NCBI GenBank assembly: GCA_020403045.1
Contig: JADBYK010000021.1
Coordinates: forward strand, 21,648 to 85,647
Length of the DNA: 64,000 nucleotides
Origin: Cytophagales bacterium
Lineage (GTDB): Bacteria > Bacteroidota > Bacteroidia > Cytophagales > Cyclobacteriaceae
Direction of reading: 5' to 3'
Made by a program: the position numbers and the translations under genes. Every line of letters begins with the position of its first letter. The first letter of the stretch is position 1. The notes beneath the pieces were generated by a model. The model was not told the origin of the DNA and made no database searches. It saw nothing but the letters and a program-made list of their open reading frames with translations. Shown here piece after piece: positions 17,263 through 26,936 of the stretch.

Positions 17263-17862
17263 ATGCTCAAATCAAGCTATACCAAGGACAAGATCGAGGC
17301 TGGTTGCGATGAAGTGGGCCGTGGCTGTTTGGCAGGACCAGTTGTGGCTGCCGCTGTTATTCTCCCTAAGAAATATAAACACAAGTTATTGACAGACTCA
17401 AAGCAGTTAAAGAAAAAGGACCGAGAGCAATTGCAAGAAGAAATCAAAGGTGCCGCGTTAGCTTGGGCAGTGGCAGAAGTCAGCCACGAGGAAATAGATG
17501 AAATCAACATTTTGAATGCGTCATTCAAGGCGATGCACCTGGCGCTAGATAAATTGAAAGAGCAACCCGAGTTTTTATTGATTGACGGCAATCGTTTTAA
17601 ACCCTATCGAGCGATTGATTATAAATGCATTGTGAAGGGAGACTCAAAGTATTTATCGATTGCAGCTGCTTCTGTGCTGGCAAAAACTTATCGCGATGAT
17701 TTGATGGAAAAATTGGCCAACGAGTTCCCGGGTTACGGTTGGGCAACGAATGTCGGCTATCCAACTCTTGAACACCGCGAAGGGATTAGAACATTAGGCA
17801 TCACTCCTTATCATCGAAAGTCATTTCAGTTACTTCCTTGGCAATTGGAATTATTTGATTAA
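17263..17862 (+). CDS. rnhB: Ribonuclease HII
   Basis: 199 residues from ATG 17263 (MLKSSYTKDK). The catalytic DEDD set is visible: the Asp-Glu pair in AGCDEVGRGCLAGPVVAAAV, the Asp in LLIDGNRF and the Asp in KTYRDDLM. The KGDSKYLSIAAASVLAK stretch and HR(E)G-containing C-terminus complete the RNase HII pattern. It cleaves RNA in RNA-DNA hybrids and incises at single embedded ribonucleotides in DNA. A TTG 15 bases upstream is in frame but lies in a -7 promoter box. DUF3667 follows 9 bases downstream, so the two may be co-transcribed. Confidence 0.95.
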   Translation: MLKSSYTKDKIEAGCDEVGRGCLAGPVVAAAVILPKKYKHKLLTDSKQLKKKDREQLQEEIKGAALAWAVAEVSHEEIDEINILNASFKAMHLALDKLKEQPEFLLIDGNRFKPYRAIDYKCIVKGDSKYLSIAAASVLAKTYRDDLMEKLANEFPGYGWATNVGYPTLEHREGIRTLGITPYHRKSFQLLPWQLELFD

Positions 17863-17871
17863 TTTTCTGCA

Positions 17872-18759
17872 ATGAAGTTTGATTTTTTCAAGAAAAAACA
17901 AGACATGTTTGACTTTGAAGTCACACGCATTTGTAAAGTGTGCAGCAATACTTTTCATGGTCGCTATTGCAATGTTTGTGGCGAAAAAGTATCGGAACCC
18001 TATGAGCGTTCTTTTCTGAATTTTTTAGATAGTCTTCTGAATGCTTTCACATTTTTGGATGGAAAGTTCATTAAAAGCCTGACCCTGCTAATTACGCGCC
18101 CAGGACAACTTTCTCGAAACATTGCGGATGGTTTACGTGTGCCCTATATGAAGATGGTTTCGCTCTTTTTTGTGGCCAACTTTTTTTATTTCCTTTTTCC
18201 TGTATTTGATACGTATAATTCCAGCCTCAAAACCCAATTGAATTATTTAGGCCAACACAGTGTCCGCGCCAAAGAAATTGTCAGTAAACATATAAAAGAG
18301 AAGAGTATTACCATCGAAGAATTTCAGCGTTCCTATCACGAAAAGTCAACGAACCTCTCTAAGCTTTTGATTGTGTTTTTGGTATTGATGCTTTCTGGAA
18401 TATTCATGATTGTCAACTACTCACGCACGACTTATTTCTTTGATCATCTACTGTTCGCCCTAGAAGTGTATAGTTTCCAATTGCTGATTAACCTGGTATT
18501 GCTTGCCAATGGATTTTTGTTTTTGATTAAAGGGGCAAATTATTTCGGGTTTGATTGGAGGATCATTCTTTCCGACATGGTCTTTTCAGCAATCGCTCAG
18601 ATAACTATTTGTTATTTCATTTTTCGCGGGCAAATGATCTTTTACCGACAGAAATGGTATTGGTCAATTCTTCGTGCTATTATTATTTATTATTTGATTT
18701 TTGAAACCGTTTTCGTTTACAGAGCTGGACTTTTTTACGTTACGATGTGGTTCATGTAA
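17872..18759 (+). CDS. DUF3667 membrane protein with N-terminal zinc ribbon
   Basis: 295 residues. Four cysteines in CKVCSNTFHGRYCNVCGEKV near residues 21-38 form a zinc-ribbon-like motif. The next segment has the family pattern LLITRPGQLSRNIADGLRVPYMKMVSLFFVANF, followed by about four further membrane helices. This architecture is typical of DUF3667 proteins in Bacteroidota; their function is unknown. It may be co-transcribed with rnhB. Confidence 0.85.
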   Translation: MKFDFFKKKQDMFDFEVTRICKVCSNTFHGRYCNVCGEKVSEPYERSFLNFLDSLLNAFTFLDGKFIKSLTLLITRPGQLSRNIADGLRVPYMKMVSLFFVANFFYFLFPVFDTYNSSLKTQLNYLGQHSVRAKEIVSKHIKEKSITIEEFQRSYHEKSTNLSKLLIVFLVLMLSGIFMIVNYSRTTYFFDHLLFALEVYSFQLLINLVLLANGFLFLIKGANYFGFDWRIILSDMVFSAIAQITICYFIFRGQMIFYRQKWYWSILRAIIIYYLIFETVFVYRAGLFYVTMWFM

Positions 18760-18778
18760 CAAGTTGTGCATTTCTATC

Positions 18779-19555
18779 ATGTGCCTCATCTTTTTTGCCG
18801 TTCAGCAGCATCCCAATTATAATCTGGTAATAGCCGCCAACCGCGATGAATTTTATAGTCGTAAGACTGCTCCGGCAGCATTTTGGCAAGAGCAGCCGAA
18901 TATTTTAGGTGGCCGAGATTTGGAAGCAAAAGGTACATGGATGGCGATGACAAAAACGGGCAGGATTAGTATGGTCACAAACTATCGCGATCCGCACAAT
19001 ATCAACCCTATTGCACCATCCAGAGGGCAACTAGTCAGTGACTATTTGGCGGGTGAAATGGATCCAAGCTTCTATCTAAAAAAGATTGAGCAAGTGGGAA
19101 AAGCGTATAACGGTTTCAATCTCATAGTCGGGAATAGCAGCGATCTTTATTATTATTCGAATTACAGCGGGAGCCCGACAAAAATTGAGCAAGGGATCCA
19201 CGGATTGAGCAATCATTTGCTGGATACGCCTTGGCCCAAAGTGGAGAGAGGCAAGGAAAAATGGAACGCACTACTGACTCAACCTGTATTAAAGCCGGCC
19301 GAACTATTTGATTTTCTATTGGATGAACAACAAGCACCAGATGAACAATTACCGGAAACGGGAATTGGTTTAGATCGGGAACGGGCGCTTTCGTCCATGT
19401 TTATTAAAACTAATGGGTACGGCACCCGTTGTTCAACGGTTATTTTGATCGATCATCAAAATAAGGTGGAATTCACAGAGCGAGTGTACAATCTGGCCAC
19501 CTTTCAGTATGACGATCGGACGTTTAGTTTTGAAATCAGTGGTCGCCAACGGTAA
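18779..19555 (+). CDS. NRDE (TANGO2-like) family protein
   Basis: 258 residues from ATG 18779 (MCLIFFAVQQH). Removal of Met would expose the conserved N-terminal Cys, and the family name motif appears as ANRDEFYSR around residues 22-30. Later stretches typical of the family are GGRDLEAKGTWMAM, TNYRDP, SRGQLVSDYL, GFNLIVG and GIHGLSNHLLDTPWPKV. Eukaryotic TANGO2 has been linked to Golgi organisation and heme handling; the bacterial role is not established. It begins 19 bases after the DUF3667 gene. Confidence 0.9.
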   Translation: MCLIFFAVQQHPNYNLVIAANRDEFYSRKTAPAAFWQEQPNILGGRDLEAKGTWMAMTKTGRISMVTNYRDPHNINPIAPSRGQLVSDYLAGEMDPSFYLKKIEQVGKAYNGFNLIVGNSSDLYYYSNYSGSPTKIEQGIHGLSNHLLDTPWPKVERGKEKWNALLTQPVLKPAELFDFLLDEQQAPDEQLPETGIGLDRERALSSMFIKTNGYGTRCSTVILIDHQNKVEFTERVYNLATFQYDDRTFSFEISGRQR

Positions 19556-19620
19556 CCTTTCCGCCTATCAACCGTCTTAAAACCAGTATTCGGGAAATTA
19601 ATTGAATTTTTTAGCTCAAT

Positions 19621-19651
19621 TTTGCCTTGATTTGAAACCAAAATACGTTTG
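19621..19651 (+). promoter_or_regulatory. Promoter of the orphan ABC ATPase gene
   Basis: TTTG at 19621-19624, a 19-base spacer, and TACGTTTG at 19644-19651: a complete match to the Bacteroidota primary-sigma consensus. It implies a leader of roughly 45-50 bases before ATG 19704. Confidence 0.65.
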
Positions 19652-19703
19652 ATCAGTTCAATAGAACTTTAAGCTAACCGGTAACATCCAACAGAAGAGA
19701 CAC

Positions 19704-20429
19704 ATGAGTAAAATTATCGAAACTCGCGAAATATCGAAAGTTTATAAAATGGGCGACAACATTGTAAACGCCCTTCAGTCGATTTCAATTTCAATAGATA
19801 AGGGAGAGTATGTGGCATTTATGGGCCCTTCTGGTTCCGGTAAGTCTACCTTGATGAATATTGTCGGTTGCTTGGATTCGCCTACGAGCGGTACGTATAG
19901 GCTTAATAGTCAAGAAGTAAGTGAGATGACCGAAAATGAGTTGGCAGCGATTCGTAACAAGGAAATAGGGTTTGTATTTCAGACATTTAACCTTTTGCCA
20001 AGAGCCTCTGCACTTGAAAACGTGGCACTTCCGTTGATTTATGCTGGCTATAGCAAGGACGAACGCGAAGAAATTGCGATGAGCGCTTTGGAAAGTGTGA
20101 ATTTGGGAGATCGCTACCACCACAAGCCCAATGAACTTTCGGGTGGTCAGCGTCAACGAGTCGCAATCGCACGTGCATTAGTCAACAATCCCTCTATCAT
20201 TCTTGCAGACGAACCCACGGGTAACCTGGATACCAAAACTTCCTATGACATCATGAATCTTTTTCAGGATTTGCATGATAAAGGCAATACCATCATCCTC
20301 GTTACGCATGAGGATGATATCGCACATTATTCCCATCGTATCATCCGTTTGCGTGATGGGTTAATCGAGTGGGATCGCAAAAATGAAAAAGTGACGCGAA
20401 ACCCGGCTTCTGTGGCAGTCGCACACTAA
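19704..20429 (+). CDS. ABC transporter ATP-binding protein, MacB/LolD type
   Basis: 241 residues, one nucleotide-binding domain. Walker A is GPSGSGKST (about 40-48), the Q-loop [19 protein letters not shown], the signature [15 protein letters not shown], Walker [13 protein letters not shown], and the switch His in LVTHEDD. The MacB/LolD/FtsE subgroup is suggested by the [18 protein letters not shown] segment. No FtsX-like permease is adjacent, so the partner is encoded elsewhere. It has its own promoter (19621-19651). Confidence 0.92.
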   Translation: MSKIIETREISKVYKMGDNIVNALQSISISIDKGEYVAFMGPSGSGKSTLMNIVGCLDSPTSGTYRLNSQEVSEMTENELAAIRNKEIGFVFQTFNLLPRASALENVALPLIYAGYSKDEREEIAMSALESVNLGDRYHHKPNELSGGQRQRVAIARALVNNPSIILADEPTGNLDTKTSYDIMNLFQDLHDKGNTIILVTHEDDIAHYSHRIIRLRDGLIEWDRKNEKVTRNPASVAVAH

Positions 20430-20532
20430 GAATCATCTTTTAGGTTACTCCAAATATCCCTTTCCAGAAGTCAGCTTTTTGTTGATTATTCTCATGTTTG
20501 ATCTTTCGCTTTTAATCTTCGAACTTTGAGAG

Positions 20533-21081
20533 ATGAAGATTTACACCAAGACGGGCGATGAAGGAACCACTTCATTATTCGGAGGCAAAAGAGTATCCAA
20601 AGCAGACTTGCGCATTGATACCTATGGTACTGTTGATGAATTAAACTCTTATATCGGCCTTGTTCGTGACCAAGAAGTCAATCAAAAGAGAAAAGAAGTT
20701 TTAGTTGAGGTTCAAGATCGTCTCTTCACGATCGGTTCTATTTTGGCAACCGAGCCGGGTAACAGCAAAGTAAAAATACCTTCATTGCAAGAAGCAGATG
20801 TTGTTTTCCTCGAACATGAGATGGACAAGATGGATAGCGAACTTCCGCTAATGCGGTTTTTTGTTTTGCCTGGTGGGCATCCGTCCGTTTCTTTTGGGCA
20901 TGTGGCACGCACCGTCTGCCGGAGGGCAGAACGATTAACCATTGCGTTGAATGCACACGAAGTGGTTGAGCCATTAGTCATCAAATACCTCAATCGACTT
21001 TCTGATTACTTGTTTGTGCTTTGCCGCATGATGGCACAAGAACTAAGGGTGGAAGAAACTCCTTGGAAGCCGAGGCTGTAG
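20533..21081 (+). CDS. Cob(I)alamin adenosyltransferase, PduO type
   Basis: 182 residues, a five-helix bundle family. The N-terminal ATP-binding segment KIYTKTGDEGTTSLFGGKRVSK is diagnostic, followed by RIDTYGTVDELNSYIGL and a C-terminal half with CRRAERLT and the cobalamin-facing LNRLSDYLFVLCR. It transfers adenosyl from ATP to cob(I)alamin to make coenzyme B12. No other cobalamin gene or B12 riboswitch is seen nearby, so it may serve salvage of imported corrinoids for AdoCbl enzymes encoded elsewhere. Confidence 0.93.
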   Translation: MKIYTKTGDEGTTSLFGGKRVSKADLRIDTYGTVDELNSYIGLVRDQEVNQKRKEVLVEVQDRLFTIGSILATEPGNSKVKIPSLQEADVVFLEHEMDKMDSELPLMRFFVLPGGHPSVSFGHVARTVCRRAERLTIALNAHEVVEPLVIKYLNRLSDYLFVLCRMMAQELRVEETPWKPRL

Positions 21082-21120
21082 ACTTCAAATGAATTTCGGA
21101 AATTGTTTTAACTTTATATC

Positions 21121-21705
21121 ATGGGTGATTTTCAAACGGTAAAAGCTAATTCTCCCCGCATGACCGATGCTGAGTTTATCCGCTTTTTTGAGGATAACCC
21201 AGACTTGCGCATTGAACGAGACGCCAATAAAGTCATTTACATTATGGCACCTAATTTTACCAGAAGTAGCATAATAAATGGCATCATTATCGCGCAGCTT
21301 TCAAAATGGAATTTGAAAAATAAGCTAGGTTTTATTACTGATGCAATGGGTAGTTATTTGTTGCCTGACAATTCATTACGAATGCCAGATGTGGCGTGGA
21401 TTGCAAAATCATCCTGGAAGAAATTATCGCACGAAGAGCGAAAAAAGTTTGTTAAGCTAGTTCCTGAGTTTGTTGTAGAGGTGAAATCGTCCAGCGATTC
21501 GTTGGTTGAATTACACCAGAAAATGAAAATGTATATTGGCAATGGAGTGAAGTTAGGTTGGCTAATAGACCCGGTCAGAGAGAAGGCCTGGATTTATCGG
21601 GGCAATGGAGAAATAGAGAACGTCACTGGCTTTGATCGATCGCTTTCTGGGGAAAATGTGTTGAAAGGCTTTACGTTGAAATTGCGTGAACTTCGCATCG
21701 ATTAG
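21121..21705 (+). CDS. Uma2-family (DUF820) putative endonuclease
   Basis: 194 residues. The PD-(D/E)xK core is visible in MPDVAWI followed by EFVVEVKSSSDSL (Asp...Glu-x-Lys), and the N-terminal MTDAEFIRFFEDNPDLRIE plus C-terminal GVKLGWLIDPVREKAWIYR are the family hallmarks. Uma2 proteins are nuclease-fold proteins, very common in Cyanobacteria and Bacteroidota, of unclear biological role. Its end overlaps the GTG start of the next gene by 20 bases. Confidence 0.88.
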   Translation: MGDFQTVKANSPRMTDAEFIRFFEDNPDLRIERDANKVIYIMAPNFTRSSIINGIIIAQLSKWNLKNKLGFITDAMGSYLLPDNSLRMPDVAWIAKSSWKKLSHEERKKFVKLVPEFVVEVKSSSDSLVELHQKMKMYIGNGVKLGWLIDPVREKAWIYRGNGEIENVTGFDRSLSGENVLKGFTLKLRELRID

Positions 21706-22198
21706 ATTATCCCTATTTTTTTTCTTCATCGCTACTTGTGGGTTCTCACAAAAGCAAATGGTTTTCTTGCAAAAAGGAAATGTTATTGGGCGATTTACCG
21801 AGGGCGACTATTTTAAATTTAAGTTAAAAGATCAACGGTTGGTGGAAGGGTATATTACAGAGCTAACCGATTTTACCTTGATCACAGCTGCCCTTGACAC
21901 AATACCTTTTCAACGGATTGCAAAGTTTTCATTGCAAAAGCAAAAAAATAGAAGCTTTACCAAAATACTTGGACGAGCTTTGCTCGTTGGCGGAATCGGC
22001 TACATTGCCATCGATCAACTTAATATTTTGATTGGTACTAACAAAAGTGGTTTTGATGAGGCCAATCAGCGAGCTCTCGGTGTGGCGGGGTTAGGAGCCG
22101 TTTTAACTTTTATTAAACCGAAGTATAAGAAGGTGGCTCGCGGTGTATCCATTCGCACCATTAATTACTCATCGCCCTATTATCAATTCAATCGATGA
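21686..22198 (+). CDS. Secreted or membrane protein of unknown function
   Basis: 170 residues from a GTG start overlapping the Uma2 gene by 20 bases; this start gives a convincing signal peptide (SIRLSLFFFFIATCGFSQ). The first half has strands such as VIGRFTEGDYFKFKLKDQRLVEGYITELTDFTLI, a plan shared with other Bacteroidota secreted proteins of this kind. The C-terminal half has one or two hydrophobic segments (LGRALLVGGIGYIAIDQLNIL, ALGVAGLGAVLTFI). I do not recognise a named family. The mature N-terminal part resembles in general plan the protein at 63039-63857. Confidence 0.65.
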   Translation: MNFASIRLSLFFFFIATCGFSQKQMVFLQKGNVIGRFTEGDYFKFKLKDQRLVEGYITELTDFTLITAALDTIPFQRIAKFSLQKQKNRSFTKILGRALLVGGIGYIAIDQLNILIGTNKSGFDEANQRALGVAGLGAVLTFIKPKYKKVARGVSIRTINYSSPYYQFNR

Positions 22199-22247
22199 AA
22201 GTATATCTCGATTGTTTATTTTTGCTTTTTATTTTAGCACCAACGAG

Positions 22248-23352
22248 ATGACCGCTGAACAATTAAAGGACCTCAAAGCCCGTGTTGCCGCCCTCAGGCG
22301 GTATCTTTGACTACGACCGTAAAATTGTAGAGATACAAGACGAAGAACGTATTACTCACCAAGCCGATTTTTGGAATAAGCCCAAAGAGGCGGAAGTAAT
22401 CCTAAAAAATATCAGATCTAAAAAGATTTGGACAGATGCGTACGCACAGGTCAATAAGCTGGTGGAGGATTTGGAAGTATTAAATGAGTTTCACGAAGCA
22501 GGAGATGTGAGTGAAGAAGAATTGGATGTTGAGTTTCCCAAGGTAGCCAAAGCTGTGGAGGAACTGGAATTCAAAAAAATGCTCAGCCAGGAAGAGGATC
22601 AGTTGAGTGCGGTGCTAGAGATAAATCCTGGTGCAGGTGGAACGGAAAGCAATGATTGGGCAGATATGATCAACCGCATGTACATCATGTGGGGGGAAAA
22701 GAATGGATACAAAGTTTCTCAAATTGATTATCAGTCGGGTGAAGTAGCGGGTATTAAGTCGGCTACGTTAGAGATTGAAGGCCCCTTTGCTTATGGAAAA
22801 TTGAAATCGGAAATAGGTGTTCATCGTTTGGTGCGCATTTCTCCATTTGATTCTAACCAACGGAGACACACATCATTTGCTTCTGTTTTTGTTTATCCCA
22901 AAGTAGACGATACCATTCAGATTGAAGTCAACCCGGCCGATATTGAAATACAAACATCGCGCTCGGGTGGCGCGGGTGGGCAGAACGTTAACAAAGTAGA
23001 AACCAAGGTACAGCTTACTCACAAACCATCAGGAATTGTAATTGTGTGCCAGGTGGAACGAAGTCAGCACGCCAATCGCGAACGCGCCATGCAAATGTTG
23101 AAATCAAAATTGTACCAGCGCGAAATGGAAAAGCGCAACGCAGCACGCGATAAAGTGGAGGCTGGAAAGATGAAGATTGATTTTGGTTCGCAAATTAGAA
23201 ACTACGTGCTGCATCCGTATAAATTGGTAAAAGATGCAAGGACAGGCGTGGAGAGTCACGATGCGCAGGGTGTGCTCGATGGTGACCTCGATGATTTTAT
23301 TAAAGCATATTTATTAGAAGGCCAGGAGGCGGCAACAAAGAATGAATCCTAA
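22248..23352 (+). CDS. prfB: Peptide chain release factor 2 with programmed +1 frameshift
   Basis: Translation starts at ATG 22248 and reaches TGA at 22308-22310 after 20 codons ([20 protein letters not shown]). It then continues in the +1 frame from GAC 22309, so the CDS is join(22248..22307,22309..23352), 367 residues. RF2 recognises UAA and UGA. The GGQ peptidyl-hydrolysis motif lies in [18 protein letters not shown], and the codon-recognition SPF motif appears in [18 protein letters not shown]. The in-frame UGA is read by RF2 itself, making synthesis autoregulated. The downstream MFS gene overlaps the stop by 11 bases. Confidence 0.96.
22296..22311 (+). promoter_or_regulatory. prfB programmed frameshift site
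   Basis: AGGCGG TAT CTT TGA C: an internal Shine-Dalgarno-like AGGCGG three bases before the slippery CTT, then the TGA stop followed by C. It has the layout of the classical prfB recoding element; the downstream frame begins GAC TAC GAC. Confidence 0.93.
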
Positions 23353-24517
23353 GCCAGCTTCACACGCCTACTCATCACAGTTTTGGTTTTTGTGTATCAG
23401 TTCTGTGCTGTTTTTTGCCAGCTTTAACATGCTCATTCCGGAATTGCCGGATTTTCTGAGCAATCTTGGAGGAGCAGACTACAAGGGCTTTATTATTTCT
23501 TTATTTACGCTTACCGCGATGTTATCTCGCCCGTTCAGCGGTAAACTAACTGATCGATGGGGGAGGAAGCCTGTGATGTTAGTGGGTAGTGTAGTTTGTT
23601 TGATCTGTAGTTTTTTATACCCCGTTCTTACCTCTGTTGCGGGATTTCTTTTGTTACGACTTGTTCATGGTTTTTCAACAGGTTTTTCACCTACAGGAGT
23701 TGCCGCCTACATCACTGACACCATTCCATCTAACAAAAGGGGCGAAGCCATGGGATGGATTGGGACGGCAGGAGCTGTGGGGATGGCAGGTGGCCCGGCC
23801 ATTGGTGGCGCTGTGGCAAATAATTTTGGTATCTCGGTTATGTTTTATGTGTCTTCTCTTTTTGCGTTTCTATCAATCGTTATTATGATGCAAGTAAGAG
23901 AGACATTGAAAGAAAAAAAGAAAGTGGCATTGGATGTTTTAAAAGTATCCAGAAAGGATATCTTCGAACCTAGCGTTTTTGCTCCTGCTTTTGTTATGCT
24001 CTTGACTGCTTATTCCTATGGAACGGCCTTCACATTACTTCCCGATTTTGGCTCTGCGATGGGCATCAAGAACAAAGGGCTCCTGTTTACATTTCTAACC
24101 GTTTCGAGCTTAGTCATTCGGTTGGTGGCGGGCAAAGCGTCTGATCGGTATGGGCGCGTGGCAGTGTTGAAATTGTCAATTCCCCTTATGCTAGTCGCGA
24201 TGCTCACATTTGGATTAGCCAACAATTCAATGCTACTGATCATTGGTGCCATCTTGTACGGATTAGCGCAGGGGTCTACGTCACCAACACTATTGGCGTG
24301 GGCAACCGACTTGTGCGATGAAGAACATAGAGGCCGGGGCATTGCTTCTTTTTATATCTTTATGGAAATGGGTATCGGTCTGGGCGCACTTGTTTCATCA
24401 TTTATTTACGGCAACGATACAAGTCATTTTTTCATCACCTTTAGCGTCTGTGCTGCTTTGTGTGGTGTAGCCCTCTTATTTTTAGTTATGCGAAAAAAGA
24501 GAACGTATGCAAGTTAG
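23342..24517 (+). CDS. Major facilitator superfamily transporter
   Basis: 391 residues, twelve predicted helices. The loop 2-3 motif reads [14 protein letters not shown] and helix 5 contains [13 protein letters not shown], as in the drug:H+ antiporter group (YfcJ/YhhS or Bmr/EmrD-like). The second half repeats the pattern with [14 protein letters not shown]. The substrate cannot be inferred. The ATG overlaps the prfB stop and the next gene overlaps this one by 11 bases, so prfB, this gene and the lysoplasmalogenase gene look translationally coupled. Confidence 0.9.
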   Translation: MNPKPASHAYSSQFWFLCISSVLFFASFNMLIPELPDFLSNLGGADYKGFIISLFTLTAMLSRPFSGKLTDRWGRKPVMLVGSVVCLICSFLYPVLTSVAGFLLLRLVHGFSTGFSPTGVAAYITDTIPSNKRGEAMGWIGTAGAVGMAGGPAIGGAVANNFGISVMFYVSSLFAFLSIVIMMQVRETLKEKKKVALDVLKVSRKDIFEPSVFAPAFVMLLTAYSYGTAFTLLPDFGSAMGIKNKGLLFTFLTVSSLVIRLVAGKASDRYGRVAVLKLSIPLMLVAMLTFGLANNSMLLIIGAILYGLAQGSTSPTLLAWATDLCDEEHRGRGIASFYIFMEMGIGLGALVSSFIYGNDTSHFFITFSVCAALCGVALLFLVMRKKRTYAS

Positions 24518-25190
24518 AAGAGACCTTCCAGTTTTGATCTTTGCCGTTGGCGTAAGCGCAGAATTGGGGACAGCTATTTTTGATTACCCGGGGCACTCTT
24601 TAATTTTCAAGCCACTGATCATGATTGGATTGATGGCCTACTATTACGCGTTGTCGCCCGCGCGATCGCGTTTGTTTTTGGTTGCTTTATTTTTTTGTTG
24701 GTTGGGTGATGTTTTTTTAATCTTTCAATCGACCGATCCACTATTTTTCATTGGTGGCTTGGCTAGTTTTTTGGCGGGTCACATTGTGTACATCTTTTGT
24801 TATCGTCAACTGCAGATAATCACGTCATCAAAAGAGCTCTTAGGCTCGCAAAAAGTTCGCTTTGCTTTTCCGATTATTCTGGCAGGTACCGGATTGGTTA
24901 CGATACTTTATCCTTTATTGGGCGAATTGCGGATACCGGTGATGATTTATGCGTTAGTCATTACCCTAATGGCATTGACAGCTTTATTTCGGTATGGGCG
25001 CACCAATTCCAAGAGTTTCTTTTTGATATTTATTGGCGCTGTATTATTTATGGTTTCTGATTCGCTACTCGCAATTAATAAATTTCATCACGCGTTTTCC
25101 GCTGCGGGTGCGCTCGTTATGCTAACGTATAGTGTCGCTCAGTTTCTAATTGTAGAAGGTGCACTGGCACACGAAAAGAAAGGCGATTAG
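24507..25190 (+). CDS. YhhN/TMEM86-family lysoplasmalogenase-like membrane protein
   Basis: 227 residues with about eight membrane helices. The family pattern includes KPLIMIGLMAYYY, the acidic CWLGDVFL (catalytic-type Asp), FLAGHIVYIFCY and the late LFMVSDSLLAINKF with the second conserved Asp. Animal TMEM86 cleaves the vinyl ether of lysoplasmalogens; the bacterial substrate is not proven here. It overlaps the MFS gene and converges with mgtC-like (shared bases 25187-25190). Confidence 0.87.
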   Translation: MQVRRDLPVLIFAVGVSAELGTAIFDYPGHSLIFKPLIMIGLMAYYYALSPARSRLFLVALFFCWLGDVFLIFQSTDPLFFIGGLASFLAGHIVYIFCYRQLQIITSSKELLGSQKVRFAFPIILAGTGLVTILYPLLGELRIPVMIYALVITLMALTALFRYGRTNSKSFFLIFIGAVLFMVSDSLLAINKFHHAFSAAGALVMLTYSVAQFLIVEGALAHEKKGD

Positions 25191-25825
25191 TAGTCGTATG
25201 ATTTTACACGATCATCGTCTTTGAGCCACGTATTGAAATGGTCGAGCTTTTTTTCTTTTCCAAAGACATCATAGACTAAAACAAATTGAGATACCTCTTT
25301 TAAGTCGCGTTTTTTCTTGAAGCCCAAATCTAATTTTTTCAAGTGGTCTTCAAGATGTTTTTCAAAGTCACCCCTGGGCGCGATGGTTAGTTTATAGCTG
25401 CGCGACTGGTGCCAACGTTCAATTACAGTCTGAATTTTTTCTAAAGCAGTCAATACGATTAACACAACCACGGAACTTACAACGGCAATAAAGTACTCGC
25501 CCGCTCCTACGGCCATCCCGAGCGCTGCTGAAATCCAGATGGTTGTGGCGGTAGTTATACCAGTAATGGTCATGCCATCTTTAAATATCACACCCGCTCC
25601 GAGAAAGCCAACTCCCGTCACGAGTGTGGAGGCGATGCGGTCGGGTGTGTCTCCCCCGAGTACCATTGAAAGTTCGGTGAAAATAGTAGAGCCCAAACAG
25701 ATCATGATCATGGTTCGTAGTCCTGCAGCCTTGCTTCTGTATTCCCTTTCTAGGCCGATGGCTGTTCCAATGCAGAAGGAAAGCAATAGTCGCAAACCCA
25801 TTTCAACATCTACGTTCATGTCCAT
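25187..25825 (-). CDS. MgtC/SapB-family membrane protein
   Basis: 212 residues. Four or five helices form the MgtC domain: LLLSFCIGTAIGLEREYRSKAAGLRTMIMICLGSTIFT, then GVGFLGAGVIFKDGMTITGITTATTIWISAALGMAVG. The soluble C-terminal part (from about 140) is ACT-like. MgtC proteins are linked to growth at low Mg2+, where in Salmonella they restrain the F-type ATP synthase. No Mg2+ transporter gene is adjacent. Confidence 0.9.
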   Translation of the reverse strand: MDMNVDVEMGLRLLLSFCIGTAIGLEREYRSKAAGLRTMIMICLGSTIFTELSMVLGGDTPDRIASTLVTGVGFLGAGVIFKDGMTITGITTATTIWISAALGMAVGAGEYFIAVVSSVVVLIVLTALEKIQTVIERWHQSRSYKLTIAPRGDFEKHLEDHLKKLDLGFKKKRDLKEVSQFVLVYDVFGKEKKLDHFNTWLKDDDRVKSYDY

Positions 25826-25865
25826 AATTCTTTTTTATTAGGAAATGTAGTCACTAATATCTAAA

Positions 25866-25894
25866 ACAAAAAAGCGGAGGTTCTCACCCCCGCT
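25866..25894 (-). terminator. Rho-independent terminator of the head-GIN gene
   Basis: Read on the minus strand, AGCGGGGG pairs with CCTCCGCT around TGAGAA, with one mismatch, and is followed by a T-rich tract. It lies 28 bases after the stop of the gene at 25922-26734. Confidence 0.75.
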
Positions 25895-25921
25895 CACTTT
25901 GAAATACATTAGGTATCTATG

Positions 25922-26734
25922 TTACATTTTTCTCACTTTCCCACTTCCAGAAGAGTTACCCCGCACGTGATTCGGATTTCCCTTGTAGCTGACAGTTCCG
26001 CTGCCTGAAATATTGGCGTCCAACTCGCTCTTCACATTGATTTCTACATCGCCTGATCCGGAGATGCGGATATCACATTTGTCAACTTCAAGATTGGAAG
26101 CATATACCTTTCCCGAACCGCTAATGTTTGTTTTTATTTCGTTGGCCGTTCCGCTGCCTTCAAATTTTCCTGATCCCGAGATGTCAATGTTCGCGCCTTC
26201 TTTAATGGTCAATGAAGCAATGACTCTACCTGACCCACTGATATCACTTTCAATACTGCGGCAGTTGCCTTTTACATCAATTCTTCCCGAGCCGGATACA
26301 TCAGCTTCTACCTCTCCGCTGGCGTTGATGTTTGTTTGAAGGGATCCTGATCCGCTGACATTTAAATCCATTTGATCGGTGTTGATTCGTCCTTCTGTGA
26401 TCAATTCACCAGAACCTGAAACACTAAGGCCAGTAATATCTTTTACAGTAATGTACACCATAATACGCTCGGTGTCACGCCAGCCCCAATTCCATTTTTC
26501 TTCGTTTCCAATCACCAGCCTATCGCCTTTCACTTCCGTCTCAATTTTAGACAATGTGGTTTTATCTCCTTCTATCTCTACTTTTTGCGGGCTTCCCTGA
26601 CGCACTACCAATTTGCCTGGCACGCGAAATGAGATTTTTGTAAAAGTGCCCACACTGCGAATTTCTTTTGATTGACCAAAAGCAGAGGTGAATCCAACCA
26701 GCGCCATTACAAGAAAGGGAATCATTTTTTTCAT
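25922..26734 (-). CDS. Head-GIN domain (DUF2807) secreted protein
   Basis: 270 residues with a signal peptide (MIPFLVMALVGFTSAFG). The rest is a repetitive beta-solenoid: units with SGSG at regular spacing (VSGSGELI, VSGSGSLQ, VSGSGRID, ISGSGRVI, ISGSGKFE and so on), each a rung of about 20 residues. Such head-GIN domains occur in putative auto-transported adhesins of Bacteroidota; the function is inferred, not shown. Single gene with its own terminator. Confidence 0.88.
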   Translation of the reverse strand: MKKMIPFLVMALVGFTSAFGQSKEIRSVGTFTKISFRVPGKLVVRQGSPQKVEIEGDKTTLSKIETEVKGDRLVIGNEEKWNWGWRDTERIMVYITVKDITGLSVSGSGELITEGRINTDQMDLNVSGSGSLQTNINASGEVEADVSGSGRIDVKGNCRSIESDISGSGRVIASLTIKEGANIDISGSGKFEGSGTANEIKTNISGSGKVYASNLEVDKCDIRISGSGDVEINVKSELDANISGSGTVSYKGNPNHVRGNSSGSGKVRKM

Positions 26735-26936
26735 ACAATAAGTTGTTAAGATTTGTTAGTTGCGATGCATAGACAAGCTGAAAGTAGAAAGGGTTGCATC
26801 TGCTTGTGATGAATTAGACGAGTTTATTTGCTAATGGGTTGCATCAAATTTCCTATCTCCATTTTTTTGAGCCTATCCTTACTACCAAAGACTTCTGTTT
26901 TTTGCCTATTTTGGGTTTATTTTGAAATAATAGGCT

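Noticed and set aside
19649..19661. TTGA-N5-TCAA near the ABC ATPase promoter as another FNR-type site
   Set aside because: The odd spacer changes the half-site spacing, and it lies downstream of the -7 box.
22282..23352. prfB as a simple ORF starting at GTG 22282
   Set aside because: The ATG 22248 zero frame plus the recoding site explains the N-terminus; the GTG start would lose the regulated leader.
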